8,320 nt of DNA from Erysipelothrix sp. (GCA_012512495.1 JAAZEC010000103.1:1-8320); one strand, 5' to 3'; positions 1 through 6,037 are shown, numbered from the stretch's first letter. A program made the numbers and translations. Notes: generated by a model from the sequence alone, not told the origin.

Positions 1-405
1 CATGAAATCGTTGCTTATCTTAAAGCTTCGGATCAGATTTCCGATGTGCTACGGCTAGTGGGTGCCCATCAGGCACTGTTGACGTTTGAGGATATCCGGA
101 TTCATCGTGATTTCCATAACTCATTGACTCGTTTGGATAACTGTGAGGTTTCCAATGAAATGAAGAGCATGGAGACGGGTCGGAAACAAGTGGACTTAAT
201 CGAGAAGTTGATTGCCTATAAGCGACTGGACCATATGGAACCAAGGCTTCAGGAGATCGCGCATTTGCGACTGAAGTATCCGGAGCATTCTTTAAGGGAG
301 TTGGCTCAGGAATACCTGTTGGAACATGGTGAGTCCATCAGTAAATCGGGCATTAAGCATCGTCTGGATAAACTGGAAGATGCTGCCAATAGGATCAAGG
401 AATAG
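1..405 (+). CDS. whiA: WhiA DNA-binding protein, C-terminal part (5' end outside the window)
   Basis: The frame is open from base 1 and encodes 134 residues ending in TAG. The gene is cut by the left edge, so the ATG at 46 is internal and is not the start. WhiA is a two-domain protein, with an N-terminal LAGLIDADG-like domain and a C-terminal helix-turn-helix. In Bacillus it binds the nucleoid and affects cell division and chromosome segregation; in Streptomyces it controls sporulation genes. Visible here are the conserved segment around residues 34-55 (RIHRDFHNSLTRLDNCE), the family's invariant-looking linker, and the C-terminal helix-turn-helix at about residues 96-125 (HSLRELAQEY, then SISKSGIKHRLDKL). 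The SKSG.xHRL recognition-helix pattern is typical of WhiA. The upstream neighbours usually seen with whiA (rapZ, yvcK) would lie outside the window. The ribosome-binding site of the next gene overlaps the whiA stop codon, so the two are probably cotranscribed. Confidence 0.93.
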   Translation, partial: HEIVAYLKASDQISDVLRLVGAHQALLTFEDIRIHRDFHNSLTRLDNCEVSNEMKSMETGRKQVDLIEKLIAYKRLDHMEPRLQEIAHLRLKYPEHSLRELAQEYLLEHGESISKSGIKHRLDKLEDAANRIKE

Positions 406-415
406 GAGGTAAAAC

Positions 416-652
416 ATGTATTCAATCTTAGTCTTTTTCTTAATTATTATTGTGTTGTCATTCTTTTTTCAGATACTATTTCAGCTGCTACCTTATATTC
501 TGTTGGCAGTCTTGATCTTCTGGGTGATTGGGAAGATTCGTAACTGGTGGACCAGGGATGATTCTAAGCCGGATTATTCGGAAACGACATTTAATAATGC
601 TTCTTCATCCGAAGTGATTGATGTAGATTACGAGGAACGCGAGGTCGACTAA
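416..652 (+). CDS. Small membrane protein of unknown function with an acidic cytoplasmic tail
   Basis: This 78-residue protein is not recognised as a named family. Residues 2-39 are almost wholly hydrophobic (aliphatic and Phe-rich, with Pro26 in the middle), which suggests two short transmembrane helices forming a hairpin or one long helix. A positively charged, Trp-containing juxtamembrane stretch follows (KIRNWWTR, residues 40-47). By the positive-inside rule it should lie in the cytoplasm. The rest is a polar, disordered-looking tail ending in an acidic Tyr-containing motif (VIDVDYEEREVD, residues 67-78). The start is firm: AGGAGGT at 404-410 lies 5 bases before the ATG. It sits 10 bases after whiA and 6 bases before the acetyltransferase gene, so all three probably form one operon. 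A membrane adaptor or regulator role is possible, but nothing in the sequence proves a function. Confidence 0.8.
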   Translation: MYSILVFFLIIIVLSFFFQILFQLLPYILLAVLIFWVIGKIRNWWTRDDSKPDYSETTFNNASSSEVIDVDYEEREVD

Positions 653-658
653 TTAATT

Positions 659-1570
659 ATGAAAGTAATGAAAGCAAGCGAAGCCCATCAGTCCATTATT
701 TATGAACACTGGAAACAATATTTCATGCAGGATCCGCGAAATATTGATTCTTACTTTGAACACTTTTATAACGGAGAACAAAGCTATGTGCTACTCGATG
801 AACAGCAAGTGATTGCTAGCTGCCAAGTAGCGCCCCATCAAATGGTTCTCCATGGTAAGACCATCGATACCTCGATCTTACATAGTTTCTACACGATTGA
901 GGAAAGAAGGTATCAAGGCTATCTGGAATATCTGTTGAATCGGGTACTGATGGAGCGAGAAAACCTGGAATTGATTACGCTGGTTCATCAGCGGGATTTT
1001 GATTTGAATCAGTTTCGATTCGAACCGGTCTTCTTTCACCAGGTGTGTAATATCAAGCGCAACATGATTCCGATTACGGATTCCAGTGGTGTGCGCCTGA
1101 ATATTGCGAATGCGGATTTGTTGGAACTTTATCAATATTACACAAAGTACTTCAATGGTTATTTTGTGAGAAATGAAGCATACTATGAACAGATGAAGCA
1201 GCATCTTCGAGCAATCGATGGTCGCTATATTGGGGTCTATGATGCGCAAGGTGAATTGCGAGCGTCCGTTCGAATGAGTTCGAAATCCCAGGAGGCTATG
1301 ATTGATGAGATTGTGTATAAAGATACAGCTTCCATCTTAAAGTTGCTTTCGTTTGTCCTCTCACAATATTCTAGCCTACAGCTCCATATGAGTCTGGTGG
1401 AAGATATTAAGAAGATTGTGCCAGAGGCTCTGGTGAGTAAACAGGTGCACTTGTATGCACGGTTGAATCATTCGTCACTTTTCGAGCGATTGTATAACGT
1501 AAAAGTAAGGACGTCTGATTCAGCAATCAACGCTTTTCAGAAGCCACTATTCAATAGTGATAGCTACTGA
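659..1570 (+). CDS. Eis-like GNAT-family N-acetyltransferase (tandem GNAT, short C-terminus)
   Basis: This 303-residue protein resembles the Eis/COG4552 acetyltransferases, which use acetyl-CoA to acetylate amines; its own substrate is unknown. The first GNAT domain spans about residues 1-135. Its acetyl-CoA binding signature is RRYQGYLEYLL at 83-93, an RxxGxL form like the Eis RxxGLL rather than the usual R/QxxGxG/A. A second GNAT-like domain spans about 150-245, with a beta-strand and helix pattern typical of Eis domain 2 (IDEIVYKDTASILKLLSFVL, 215-234). The remaining 55-60 residues are too few for the full sterol-carrier-like domain that closes classical Eis proteins of about 400 residues. 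Translation initiation looks weak: the only Shine-Dalgarno-like match, GAGGT at 641-645, is 13 bases from the ATG. Coupling to the upstream gene, which ends 6 bases earlier, is likely. An in-frame ATG at 668 is an alternative start. Confidence 0.72.
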   Translation: MKVMKASEAHQSIIYEHWKQYFMQDPRNIDSYFEHFYNGEQSYVLLDEQQVIASCQVAPHQMVLHGKTIDTSILHSFYTIEERRYQGYLEYLLNRVLMERENLELITLVHQRDFDLNQFRFEPVFFHQVCNIKRNMIPITDSSGVRLNIANADLLELYQYYTKYFNGYFVRNEAYYEQMKQHLRAIDGRYIGVYDAQGELRASVRMSSKSQEAMIDEIVYKDTASILKLLSFVLSQYSSLQLHMSLVEDIKKIVPEALVSKQVHLYARLNHSSLFERLYNVKVRTSDSAINAFQKPLFNSDSY

Positions 1571-1609
1571 TTCTGATAAAAATGTCAGATTTCGTTAAAT
1601 TTATCACAA

Positions 1610-1638
1610 TTGACAGGACGTAACTGAAAGGCTATAAT
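1610..1638 (+). promoter_or_regulatory. Consensus sigma-A promoter of gap
   Basis: A perfect -35 TTGACA (1610-1615) and a perfect -10 TATAAT (1633-1638) are separated by the ideal 17 bases. Transcription should start near 1645, leaving a leader of about 20 bases that contains the ribosome-binding site. TGTCAA at 1644-1649 is the reverse complement of the -35 box, so the -10 element sits between two 6-base inverted arms. This could be an operator or chance. Confidence 0.88.
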
Positions 1639-1652
1639 GTAGTTGTCAAACT

Positions 1653-1659
1653 AAGGAGG
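1653..1659 (+). promoter_or_regulatory. Strong ribosome-binding site of gap
   Basis: AAGGAGG is fully complementary to the 16S rRNA 3' end and lies 7 bases before the ATG at 1667. It fixes the gap start and is the strongest Shine-Dalgarno in the window together with those of the small membrane protein gene and secE. Confidence 0.85.
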
Positions 1660-1666
1660 AAATACT

Positions 1667-2680
1667 ATGACAGTAAAAGTTGCAATTAATGGATTTGGAC
1701 GTATTGGTCGTCTAGCATTTAGACAAATGTTCCGTCAAGAAGGTTACGATATCGTTGCTATCAATGACTTGACAAGCCCTAAAATGCTTGCTCACTTATT
1801 GAAATACGACACAACTCAAGGAACATATGACTTGGCTCATACTGTAAGCTATGGAGATCATTCAATTACTGTAGACGGTGAAGAAATTATTATCTATAGT
1901 GAACCTGATGCGAAGAACCTTCCATGGGGAGAAGTGGGAGTCGACGTTGTACTTGAATGTACAGGATTCTATACTTCAAAAGCTAAATCACAAGCACACA
2001 TTGATGCTGGTGCGAAAAAGGTTGTTATCTCAGCACCTGCTGGAGACGATTTACCAACTGTTGTTTATAATGTAAACCACGATATCCTTAAGGCTGAAGA
2101 TACTATTATCACAGCTGCTTCATGTACAACAAACAGCTTGGCTCCTTTAGCTAAAGCTTTACATGAATTATCACCTATCGAAAGTGGTATTATGACGACT
2201 ATTCACGCTTATACAGGTGACCAAAATACATTGGATGGTCCTCACCGCAAGGGCGATTTAAGAAGAGCTCGTGCAGCTGCTGAAAACATTATCCCTAACA
2301 CAACTGGTGCAGCTAAGGCAATTGGACTTGTTATTCCTGAACTTAAAGGAAAACTTTCCGGTGCAGCTCAACGTGTTCCAGTAGCAACAGGTTCATTGAC
2401 ACTTCTTACAGCTGTCGTTGACGGTGAAGTTACTGTTGAAGCTATCAACAACAAGATGAAAGCTTCAGCAAATGAATCTTACGCTTACAATGAAGACGAA
2501 ATCGTTTCAAGCGATATCGTTGGTTCAAAATATGGTTCTATCTTTGATGCTACTCAAACAGCTGTCACTCCATTATCAAATGGTAAGACTCACGTTCAAG
2601 TCGCAGCATGGTATGATAACGAATCATCTTATACATCACAAATGGTTCGCGTTATCAAGTATATCGCTGAATTAGGTTAA
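1667..2680 (+). CDS. gap: Glyceraldehyde-3-phosphate dehydrogenase, glycolytic NAD-dependent type
   Basis: This 337-residue cytoplasmic enzyme converts glyceraldehyde 3-phosphate, NAD and phosphate to 1,3-bisphosphoglycerate. The Rossmann signature NGFGRIGR is at 8-15, and an Asp at 34 (AINDL) is the residue that favours NAD over NADP. The active-site loop is ASCTTN at 151-156, with catalytic Cys153 and His180 in TIHAYTGDQ. The substrate and S-loop region follows (LDGPHRKGDLRRARAA, about 189-204). The second cysteine found in many homologues (CTTNC) is Ser157 here. The length is normal for a complete enzyme. The gene has its own consensus promoter, a short leader and a strong terminator, so it is probably a monocistronic, highly expressed unit. 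Its codon use (GCT, ACA, GGT, CAA, TCA) is visibly more restricted and AT-richer than that of the flanking genes, as expected for very high expression. Similarity looks strongest to streptococcal-type GapA, which I infer from memory. Confidence 0.97.
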   Translation: MTVKVAINGFGRIGRLAFRQMFRQEGYDIVAINDLTSPKMLAHLLKYDTTQGTYDLAHTVSYGDHSITVDGEEIIIYSEPDAKNLPWGEVGVDVVLECTGFYTSKAKSQAHIDAGAKKVVISAPAGDDLPTVVYNVNHDILKAEDTIITAASCTTNSLAPLAKALHELSPIESGIMTTIHAYTGDQNTLDGPHRKGDLRRARAAAENIIPNTTGAAKAIGLVIPELKGKLSGAAQRVPVATGSLTLLTAVVDGEVTVEAINNKMKASANESYAYNEDEIVSSDIVGSKYGSIFDATQTAVTPLSNGKTHVQVAAWYDNESSYTSQMVRVIKYIAELG

Positions 2681-2703
2681 AGAGCAGTTTAAACTAGCTT
2701 ATT

Positions 2704-2736
2704 AAGGCCAGCCTTTCATAGAAAGGCTGGCTTTTT
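2704..2736 (+). terminator. Rho-independent terminator of gap
   Basis: A perfect 11-base-pair GC-rich stem is formed by GCCAGCCTTTC (2707-2717) and its exact reverse complement (2721-2731) around an ATA loop. TTTTT follows at 2732-2736 and AA precedes the stem. The element ends only 6 bases before the cysS -10 box, so termination and re-initiation are packed together. Confidence 0.95.
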
Positions 2737-2739
2737 CTA

Positions 2740-2748
2740 TGGTATAAT
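2740..2748 (+). promoter_or_regulatory. Extended -10 promoter of cysS, positioned for a leaderless mRNA
   Basis: TATAAT at 2743-2748 is preceded by TG one base upstream (TGGTATAAT), the extended -10 arrangement that compensates for a poor -35. No good -35 hexamer is visible 16-18 bases upstream, where the region is terminator stem. A transcript starting 7 bases after the -10 would begin at about 2755, which is the A of the cysS ATG. No Shine-Dalgarno lies between the terminator and this ATG. Confidence 0.7.
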
Positions 2749-2754
2749 GTCCAT

Positions 2755-4086
2755 ATGATAAAACTATTTAACACAAAAACTAACAGACTTGAAGTCTTTA
2801 AAAGCATCGAAGAAAACAAAGTGAGTCTCTATGTCTGTGGACCCACCGTTTACAACCATGCCCACATCGGCAATGCTCGTCCTATTGTCGTTTTTGACAC
2901 GCTTAAGAAACTCTTGGAAGCCGTCGGTTATGAAGTGACCTATGTCTCCAACTACACCGATATCGACGACAAGATTATCGACCAAGCAATCGATAAAAAC
3001 TTATCTGAAGCTGAGGTCTCGGAGCACTACATCGCTGCCTATGAAGACATCCGTAGACTCTACCATGCGGTCAGTCCTGATGCTTTGCCTCGCGTCACAC
3101 AGACGATGGAGGGCATCATTAGTTTCATCCAGGACCTGATTGATGATGGGGCGGCCTACGAGAAGGATGGCAATGTCTATTTCAACGTCGATACGGTGAA
3201 AACCTACGGACAGCTGTCTCATCAAAATCTTGATGAGTTGAGGGTCGGTGCACGGATTGAAGAGAATACAGAGAAGAATTCCCCACTAGATTTTGTGGTC
3301 TGGAAGAAGACAGACAAAGGTATCAGCTGGGATAGCCCCTGGTCCAAAGGAAGACCAGGCTGGCATACCGAATGTGTCGTCATGATTCATCAGGAATTTC
3401 AAAAGAACAAAATTGATATCCATGGTGGTGGACAGGATCTTAAGTTTCCCCATCATGAGAATGAGAATGCCCAAAACTGTGCCCTGCATCATGAGAGCCT
3501 AGCCAACTATTGGATACACAATGCTATGTTGGATATTGATCACCAGAAGATGAGTAAGTCTTTGGGCAATGTCGTCTGGGCAAAGGATTTCGTAAAGGAG
3601 CTAGGATCGAATGTCGCCCGCTGGGTTTTGATTCAGAATCATTACCGCCAAAACATCTCCATCACGGATGCTGTGATTAAACAGTCTCAGACCGAAGTTG
3701 AGAAATTGGAGAGTGCACTCAAGAACGCAGCCTTAATGTTACAGCTTAGGGATAGTTGGCAGGAAGTTATCCACACTGACAGTCTGAATGAATTCATAGA
3801 AGCCTTGTCTGACGATTTGAATACACCTAATGCGATCATGGTGCTTTTTGAGCGTGTGAAACAGCTGAACCAGTTAGTGAGACAAAGAGATTTAGATCTG
3901 AGTGAAGTGAGTGCTTTGGTTAATGCTCTGGTGAAGATGGCCTACATGCTTGGGATCGAGTTCGATCTATTGGTCGACCAGGAAAACCTTGAAAAAGTTA
4001 GAGCCTGGCAAACCGCGAAGGCTGATAAGGATTTCGCGCTGGCCGATAAGCTTAGGGCAGAACTAGTTGATTCTGGTGTGCTATGA
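2755..4086 (+). CDS. cysS: Cysteinyl-tRNA synthetase
   Basis: This 443-residue class I aminoacyl-tRNA synthetase joins cysteine to tRNA-Cys using ATP. The N-terminus matches the family (LFNTKTNR, then YVCGPTVYN with zinc ligand Cys28), so the ATG at 2755 is very likely correct despite the lack of a ribosome-binding site. The ATP-binding HIGH-type motif is HIGN at 37-40. Further zinc-site elements are GWHTEC with Cys207 and FPHHENENAQ at 231-240. The second ATP motif is KMSKS at 265-269. The C-terminal anticodon-binding helical region follows (about 300-443) and ends slightly short of the longest homologues. The stop overlaps the mrnC start as ATGA, which implies translational coupling. Many Bacillota control cysS with a T-box leader; with 74 bases to the gap stop, mostly terminator, no T-box can fit here. 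Confidence 0.97.
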   Translation: MIKLFNTKTNRLEVFKSIEENKVSLYVCGPTVYNHAHIGNARPIVVFDTLKKLLEAVGYEVTYVSNYTDIDDKIIDQAIDKNLSEAEVSEHYIAAYEDIRRLYHAVSPDALPRVTQTMEGIISFIQDLIDDGAAYEKDGNVYFNVDTVKTYGQLSHQNLDELRVGARIEENTEKNSPLDFVVWKKTDKGISWDSPWSKGRPGWHTECVVMIHQEFQKNKIDIHGGGQDLKFPHHENENAQNCALHHESLANYWIHNAMLDIDHQKMSKSLGNVVWAKDFVKELGSNVARWVLIQNHYRQNISITDAVIKQSQTEVEKLESALKNAALMLQLRDSWQEVIHTDSLNEFIEALSDDLNTPNAIMVLFERVKQLNQLVRQRDLDLSEVSALVNALVKMAYMLGIEFDLLVDQENLEKVRAWQTAKADKDFALADKLRAELVDSGVL

Positions 4087-4457
4087 GTGACCATAATGGT
4101 AGTGTTCTTGCCTATATTGGGGATGCGGTGCTGTCGCTACAGGTGCGTGAGTATCTAGTTAGTAAATCGATTACACAGGCTAAGACCTTGTTGAAGCGCT
4201 CGATTCTTTTTGTGAGCGCGGAGTCTCAAGCAGATTTTATGAACCATTTGTTGAAGACTAATGAGCTCAGTGAGGAAGAGCTTCTCATCTATAAGAGAGG
4301 GAGAAATCATAAATCATCTTCCATTGCTAAGAATGCGGATGTTATCAGCTATCGAGTGGCCACAGGCCTTGAAGCGTTGTGGGGTTACCTGTATTTAGAA
4401 CAGAAACATGAACGTTTAGAACAATTGTGGAAAAAGTATCGGGAATATGTGGACTAA
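4083..4457 (+). CDS. mrnC: Mini-ribonuclease III (23S rRNA maturation)
   Basis: This 124-residue protein is an RNase III catalytic domain without a double-stranded-RNA-binding domain. In Bacillus, Mini-III dimers cleave the double-stranded processing stalk of 23S rRNA precursors, helped by ribosomal protein L3. The RNase III signature appears as LAYIGDAVLSLQVREYL (9-25) with the metal-binding Asp14. The family-typical KRGRNHKSSS (70-79) and ATGLEALWGYLYL (92-104) follow, the latter carrying the second acidic catalytic element (Glu96). The length is slightly shorter than usual (about 130-145) because the N-terminal leader is minimal. The start overlaps the cysS stop (ATGA) with no separate ribosome-binding site. 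Position between cysS and rlmB is the conserved location of mrnC in Bacillota. Confidence 0.93.
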   Translation: MSDHNGSVLAYIGDAVLSLQVREYLVSKSITQAKTLLKRSILFVSAESQADFMNHLLKTNELSEEELLIYKRGRNHKSSSIAKNADVISYRVATGLEALWGYLYLEQKHERLEQLWKKYREYVD

Positions 4458-4475
4458 TATGGGATTAATATGGGA
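4455..4475 (+). repeat. Tandem duplication of a 10-base unit between mrnC and rlmB
   Basis: TAATATGGGA occurs twice, at 4455-4464 and 4466-4475, in an 11-base period. The first copy begins with the mrnC stop codon. It fills most of the 36-base spacer before the rlmB ribosome-binding site (AAGGAG, 4481-4486). It looks like a small local duplication. Its TAATAT segments lack suitably spaced -35 boxes, so I do not call a promoter. Confidence 0.7.
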
Positions 4476-4493
4476 CTTTAAAGGAGTCAAGTT

Positions 4494-5201
4494 ATGAGAC
4501 AATGGATATACGGGAAGAACGCTGTACTTCAAAGAATGAAGTCAGCTGAAATTATTGACGAGTTAGTAATCGTCAAGGGGAAGCACCAAGATTTAGTTGA
4601 CCTTGCTAGAAGGAAGAAAATTTCCTATAGAGAGGTCGATGTGAAAGAAATGAATCGATTGGTTGATGGTAGCCATCAAGGAGTCGCGGTAGCTTTTTCA
4701 GGCTATGAGCCTGTTGAACTGGAATCCTTGGTTTCGAATTTAGATCTTTCTAGCAATCCCATCCTTGTCATGTGCGATCAATTGGAAGATCCTCATAATC
4801 TGGGGGCTATTCTGAGGACTTGCGACGCGACGGGGGTTAAGGGTGTTATTATTGGTAAGCATCGTTCTGTTTCCTTGAATGCTACAGTCGCGAAGGTGTC
4901 GACAGGGGCCATTGAAACAGTTCCAGTCTCGATTGTGACGAATTTGGCTAGGACGCTTGAGTCGCTCAAAGAAAGGGGCTTCTGGATTATTGGAGCAGAT
5001 AATACTCAGGCACAGGATTATAGGGAAATGCCAAAGGATCGTCCCGTTGTCCTAGTGGTTGGTTCAGAAGGCAGGGGCATTTCGAGCAGTGTCTTGAAAC
5101 AATGTGATTACCGAGTAGTAATACCGATGTTGGGAGCGGTGAATTCCCTAAATGTGTCAGTTGCGACAGGAGTTCTTCTTTATGAATTAATATCAAAATA
5201 G
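4494..5201 (+). CDS. rlmB: SpoU-family 23S rRNA 2'-O-methyltransferase (Gm2251 type)
   Basis: This 235-residue enzyme uses S-adenosylmethionine to methylate a ribose of 23S rRNA; in E. coli, RlmB modifies G2251 in the peptidyl-transferase P loop. The short N-terminal substrate-binding domain spans about residues 3-72 (YGKNAV at 6-11). The SpoU trefoil-knot catalytic domain follows. Motif 1 is LEDPHNLGAILRT (97-109, with the conserved Asn102 and catalytic Arg108). Motif 2 is VVGSEGRGIS (188-197). Motif 3 is IPMLGAVNSLNVSVATG (210-226). AAGGAG at 4481-4486 supports the ATG at 4494. The gene follows mrnC as in Bacillus. The NYN-domain gene yacP, usual between rlmB and sigH, is absent: only 15 bases separate rlmB from the sigma factor gene. 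Assignment to the exact nucleotide rests on context and family, since SpoU paralogues look alike. Confidence 0.9.
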   Translation: MRQWIYGKNAVLQRMKSAEIIDELVIVKGKHQDLVDLARRKKISYREVDVKEMNRLVDGSHQGVAVAFSGYEPVELESLVSNLDLSSNPILVMCDQLEDPHNLGAILRTCDATGVKGVIIGKHRSVSLNATVAKVSTGAIETVPVSIVTNLARTLESLKERGFWIIGADNTQAQDYREMPKDRPVVLVVGSEGRGISSSVLKQCDYRVVIPMLGAVNSLNVSVATGVLLYELISK

Positions 5202-5216
5202 AAAGAGGTTCATGAA

Positions 5217-5834
5217 GTGACACAAACACAAGGAATTAATGATTATGAAATGATGTATTACGTTTTGCAGGCAGATGATGTAGCGTTTGATTTATTGGTT
5301 GGGAAATTTGAGAGATTTATGTGGAAGATAATTCATAATGTCTGCTTTGATAAGCAGAGCTACTCATTCACCCTAGATGATGCGTATCAGGAAGCGCTCC
5401 ATGCGTTTCACGATGCCATCTACTACTTCCGGTCCGAACTGGAAGTGCCATTTAGCGCCTATATGTTGACGCTGGTCAAAAACCGCATTCTACTATTGGT
5501 CCGTAAGCAGGGTTCTAAGAGCTATCAGCAACTTAAGTATGCTGTGCCTTACGATTCACCAATGAGTGTGGAGGAACAGATCGTCTTGAGTGAGATAATT
5601 TCTACGCCACAGATGGATAACGATCCTGTCTATTATGCGAATTCTGAGAGCATCCTGAAGAGTGCGACAGAGTTAAGCAACCAGCTGGATGATTTGGAAC
5701 AAAAGGTATTTCGTTATCGCAATGCTGTCTATTCCTATGCTCAGATAGGAGAGTTTACCCAGATGTCTTCTAAACAAGTGGATAATACACTTCAGAAGAT
5801 TAGAAGGCAGTGGAAGCTGTTATTTGACTCATAA
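5217..5834 (+). CDS. sigH: Divergent sigma-70 family factor at the SigH position
   Basis: This 205-residue protein has the two-domain layout of small sigma factors. Region 2 lies at about residues 23-100: DDAYQEALHAFHDAI (54-68) matches the region 2.2 core-binding helix, and the following F...PFSAYMLTLVKNRI (71-91) matches regions 2.3-2.4. A variable linker runs from about 101 to 148. Region 4 lies at about 150-203, with a helix-turn-helix (YSYAQIGEFTQMSSKQVDNTLQKIRR, approximately 172-197) that recalls SigH. The start is GTG at 5217; AGAGG at 5204-5208 lies 8 bases upstream, and the nearby ATG at 5212 meets a stop after two codons. Position between rlmB and rpmG is that of sigH in Bacillus, where SigH serves the transition state, competence and sporulation. 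Sequence identity to classical SigH looks low, so the symbol rests mainly on synteny, and the regulon here is unknown. Confidence 0.75.
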   Translation: MTQTQGINDYEMMYYVLQADDVAFDLLVGKFERFMWKIIHNVCFDKQSYSFTLDDAYQEALHAFHDAIYYFRSELEVPFSAYMLTLVKNRILLLVRKQGSKSYQQLKYAVPYDSPMSVEEQIVLSEIISTPQMDNDPVYYANSESILKSATELSNQLDDLEQKVFRYRNAVYSYAQIGEFTQMSSKQVDNTLQKIRRQWKLLFDS

Positions 5835-5853
5835 TAAGGCTTTGTGGTAAACT
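5824..5853 (+). promoter_or_regulatory. Putative promoter of rpmG-secE-nusG
   Basis: TTGACT (5824-5829, inside the last sigma-factor codons) and TAAACT (5848-5853) are 18 bases apart. A TG at 5845-5846 forms an extended -10 (TGGTAAACT). The predicted start near 5860 leaves a leader of about 20 bases with GGGGTGA as ribosome-binding site. It would let the ribosomal and export genes be expressed independently of the upstream cluster. Confidence 0.5.
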
Positions 5854-5878
5854 ATCAAGGCAAGTTGGGGTGAACATT

Positions 5879-6037
5879 ATGAACGCTAAACAGAATAAAG
5901 TGATATTGACCTGCACCGAATGCTTGAATCGTAATTACACAACAACAATTAACAAACTTACACATCACGAACGTCTAGAAGTGAATAAATACTGCAAACA
6001 TTGCAATAAACACACACTTCATCGTGAAACGAAATAG
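5879..6037 (+). CDS. rpmG: 50S ribosomal protein L33, zinc-binding form
   Basis: This 52-residue protein is a normal-length L33, a small component of the large ribosomal subunit near the E site. It begins MNAKQNKVILTC and carries two CxxC pairs, CTEC (12-15) and CKHC (39-42), the zinc ribbon of the C+ type of L33. Bacteria that also carry a zinc-free paralogue often switch between the two under zinc limitation; no second copy is in this window. GGGGTGA at 5867-5873 provides a ribosome-binding site 5 bases before the ATG. The gene is 44 bases after the sigma factor gene and 11 bases before secE, the conserved Bacillota order. It is basic and rich in Lys, His and Asn, as expected. Confidence 0.93.
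   Translation: MNAKQNKVILTCTECLNRNYTTTINKLTHHERLEVNKYCKHCNKHTLHRETK

Noticed and set aside
20..244. Reverse-strand open frame of 74 codons at the left edge
   Set aside because: It is antisense to the conserved whiA C-terminal domain.
878..1249. Reverse-strand open frame of 123 codons
   Set aside because: It lies wholly opposite the well-supported acetyltransferase gene, has no ribosome-binding site, and its composition is that of an antisense shadow.
1574..1606. Terminator between the acetyltransferase gene and gap
   Set aside because: The dyad has only 7 AT-rich base pairs, a 19-base loop and no T run, so it would not terminate.
1600..1608. Possible DnaA box (TTTATCACAA region) upstream of gap
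   Set aside because: It lacks the TTATNCACA spacing by one base, stands alone, and has no origin-type neighbours.
2681..2754. T-box leader for cysS
   Set aside because: The spacer is 74 bases and mostly taken up by the gap terminator and the promoter; there is no specifier stem or T-box sequence.
4425..4471. Promoter in the mrnC-rlmB spacer using TTGTGG and TAATAT
   Set aside because: The spacings (24 bases or more) do not fit, and the hexamers match only by AT content and the local duplication.
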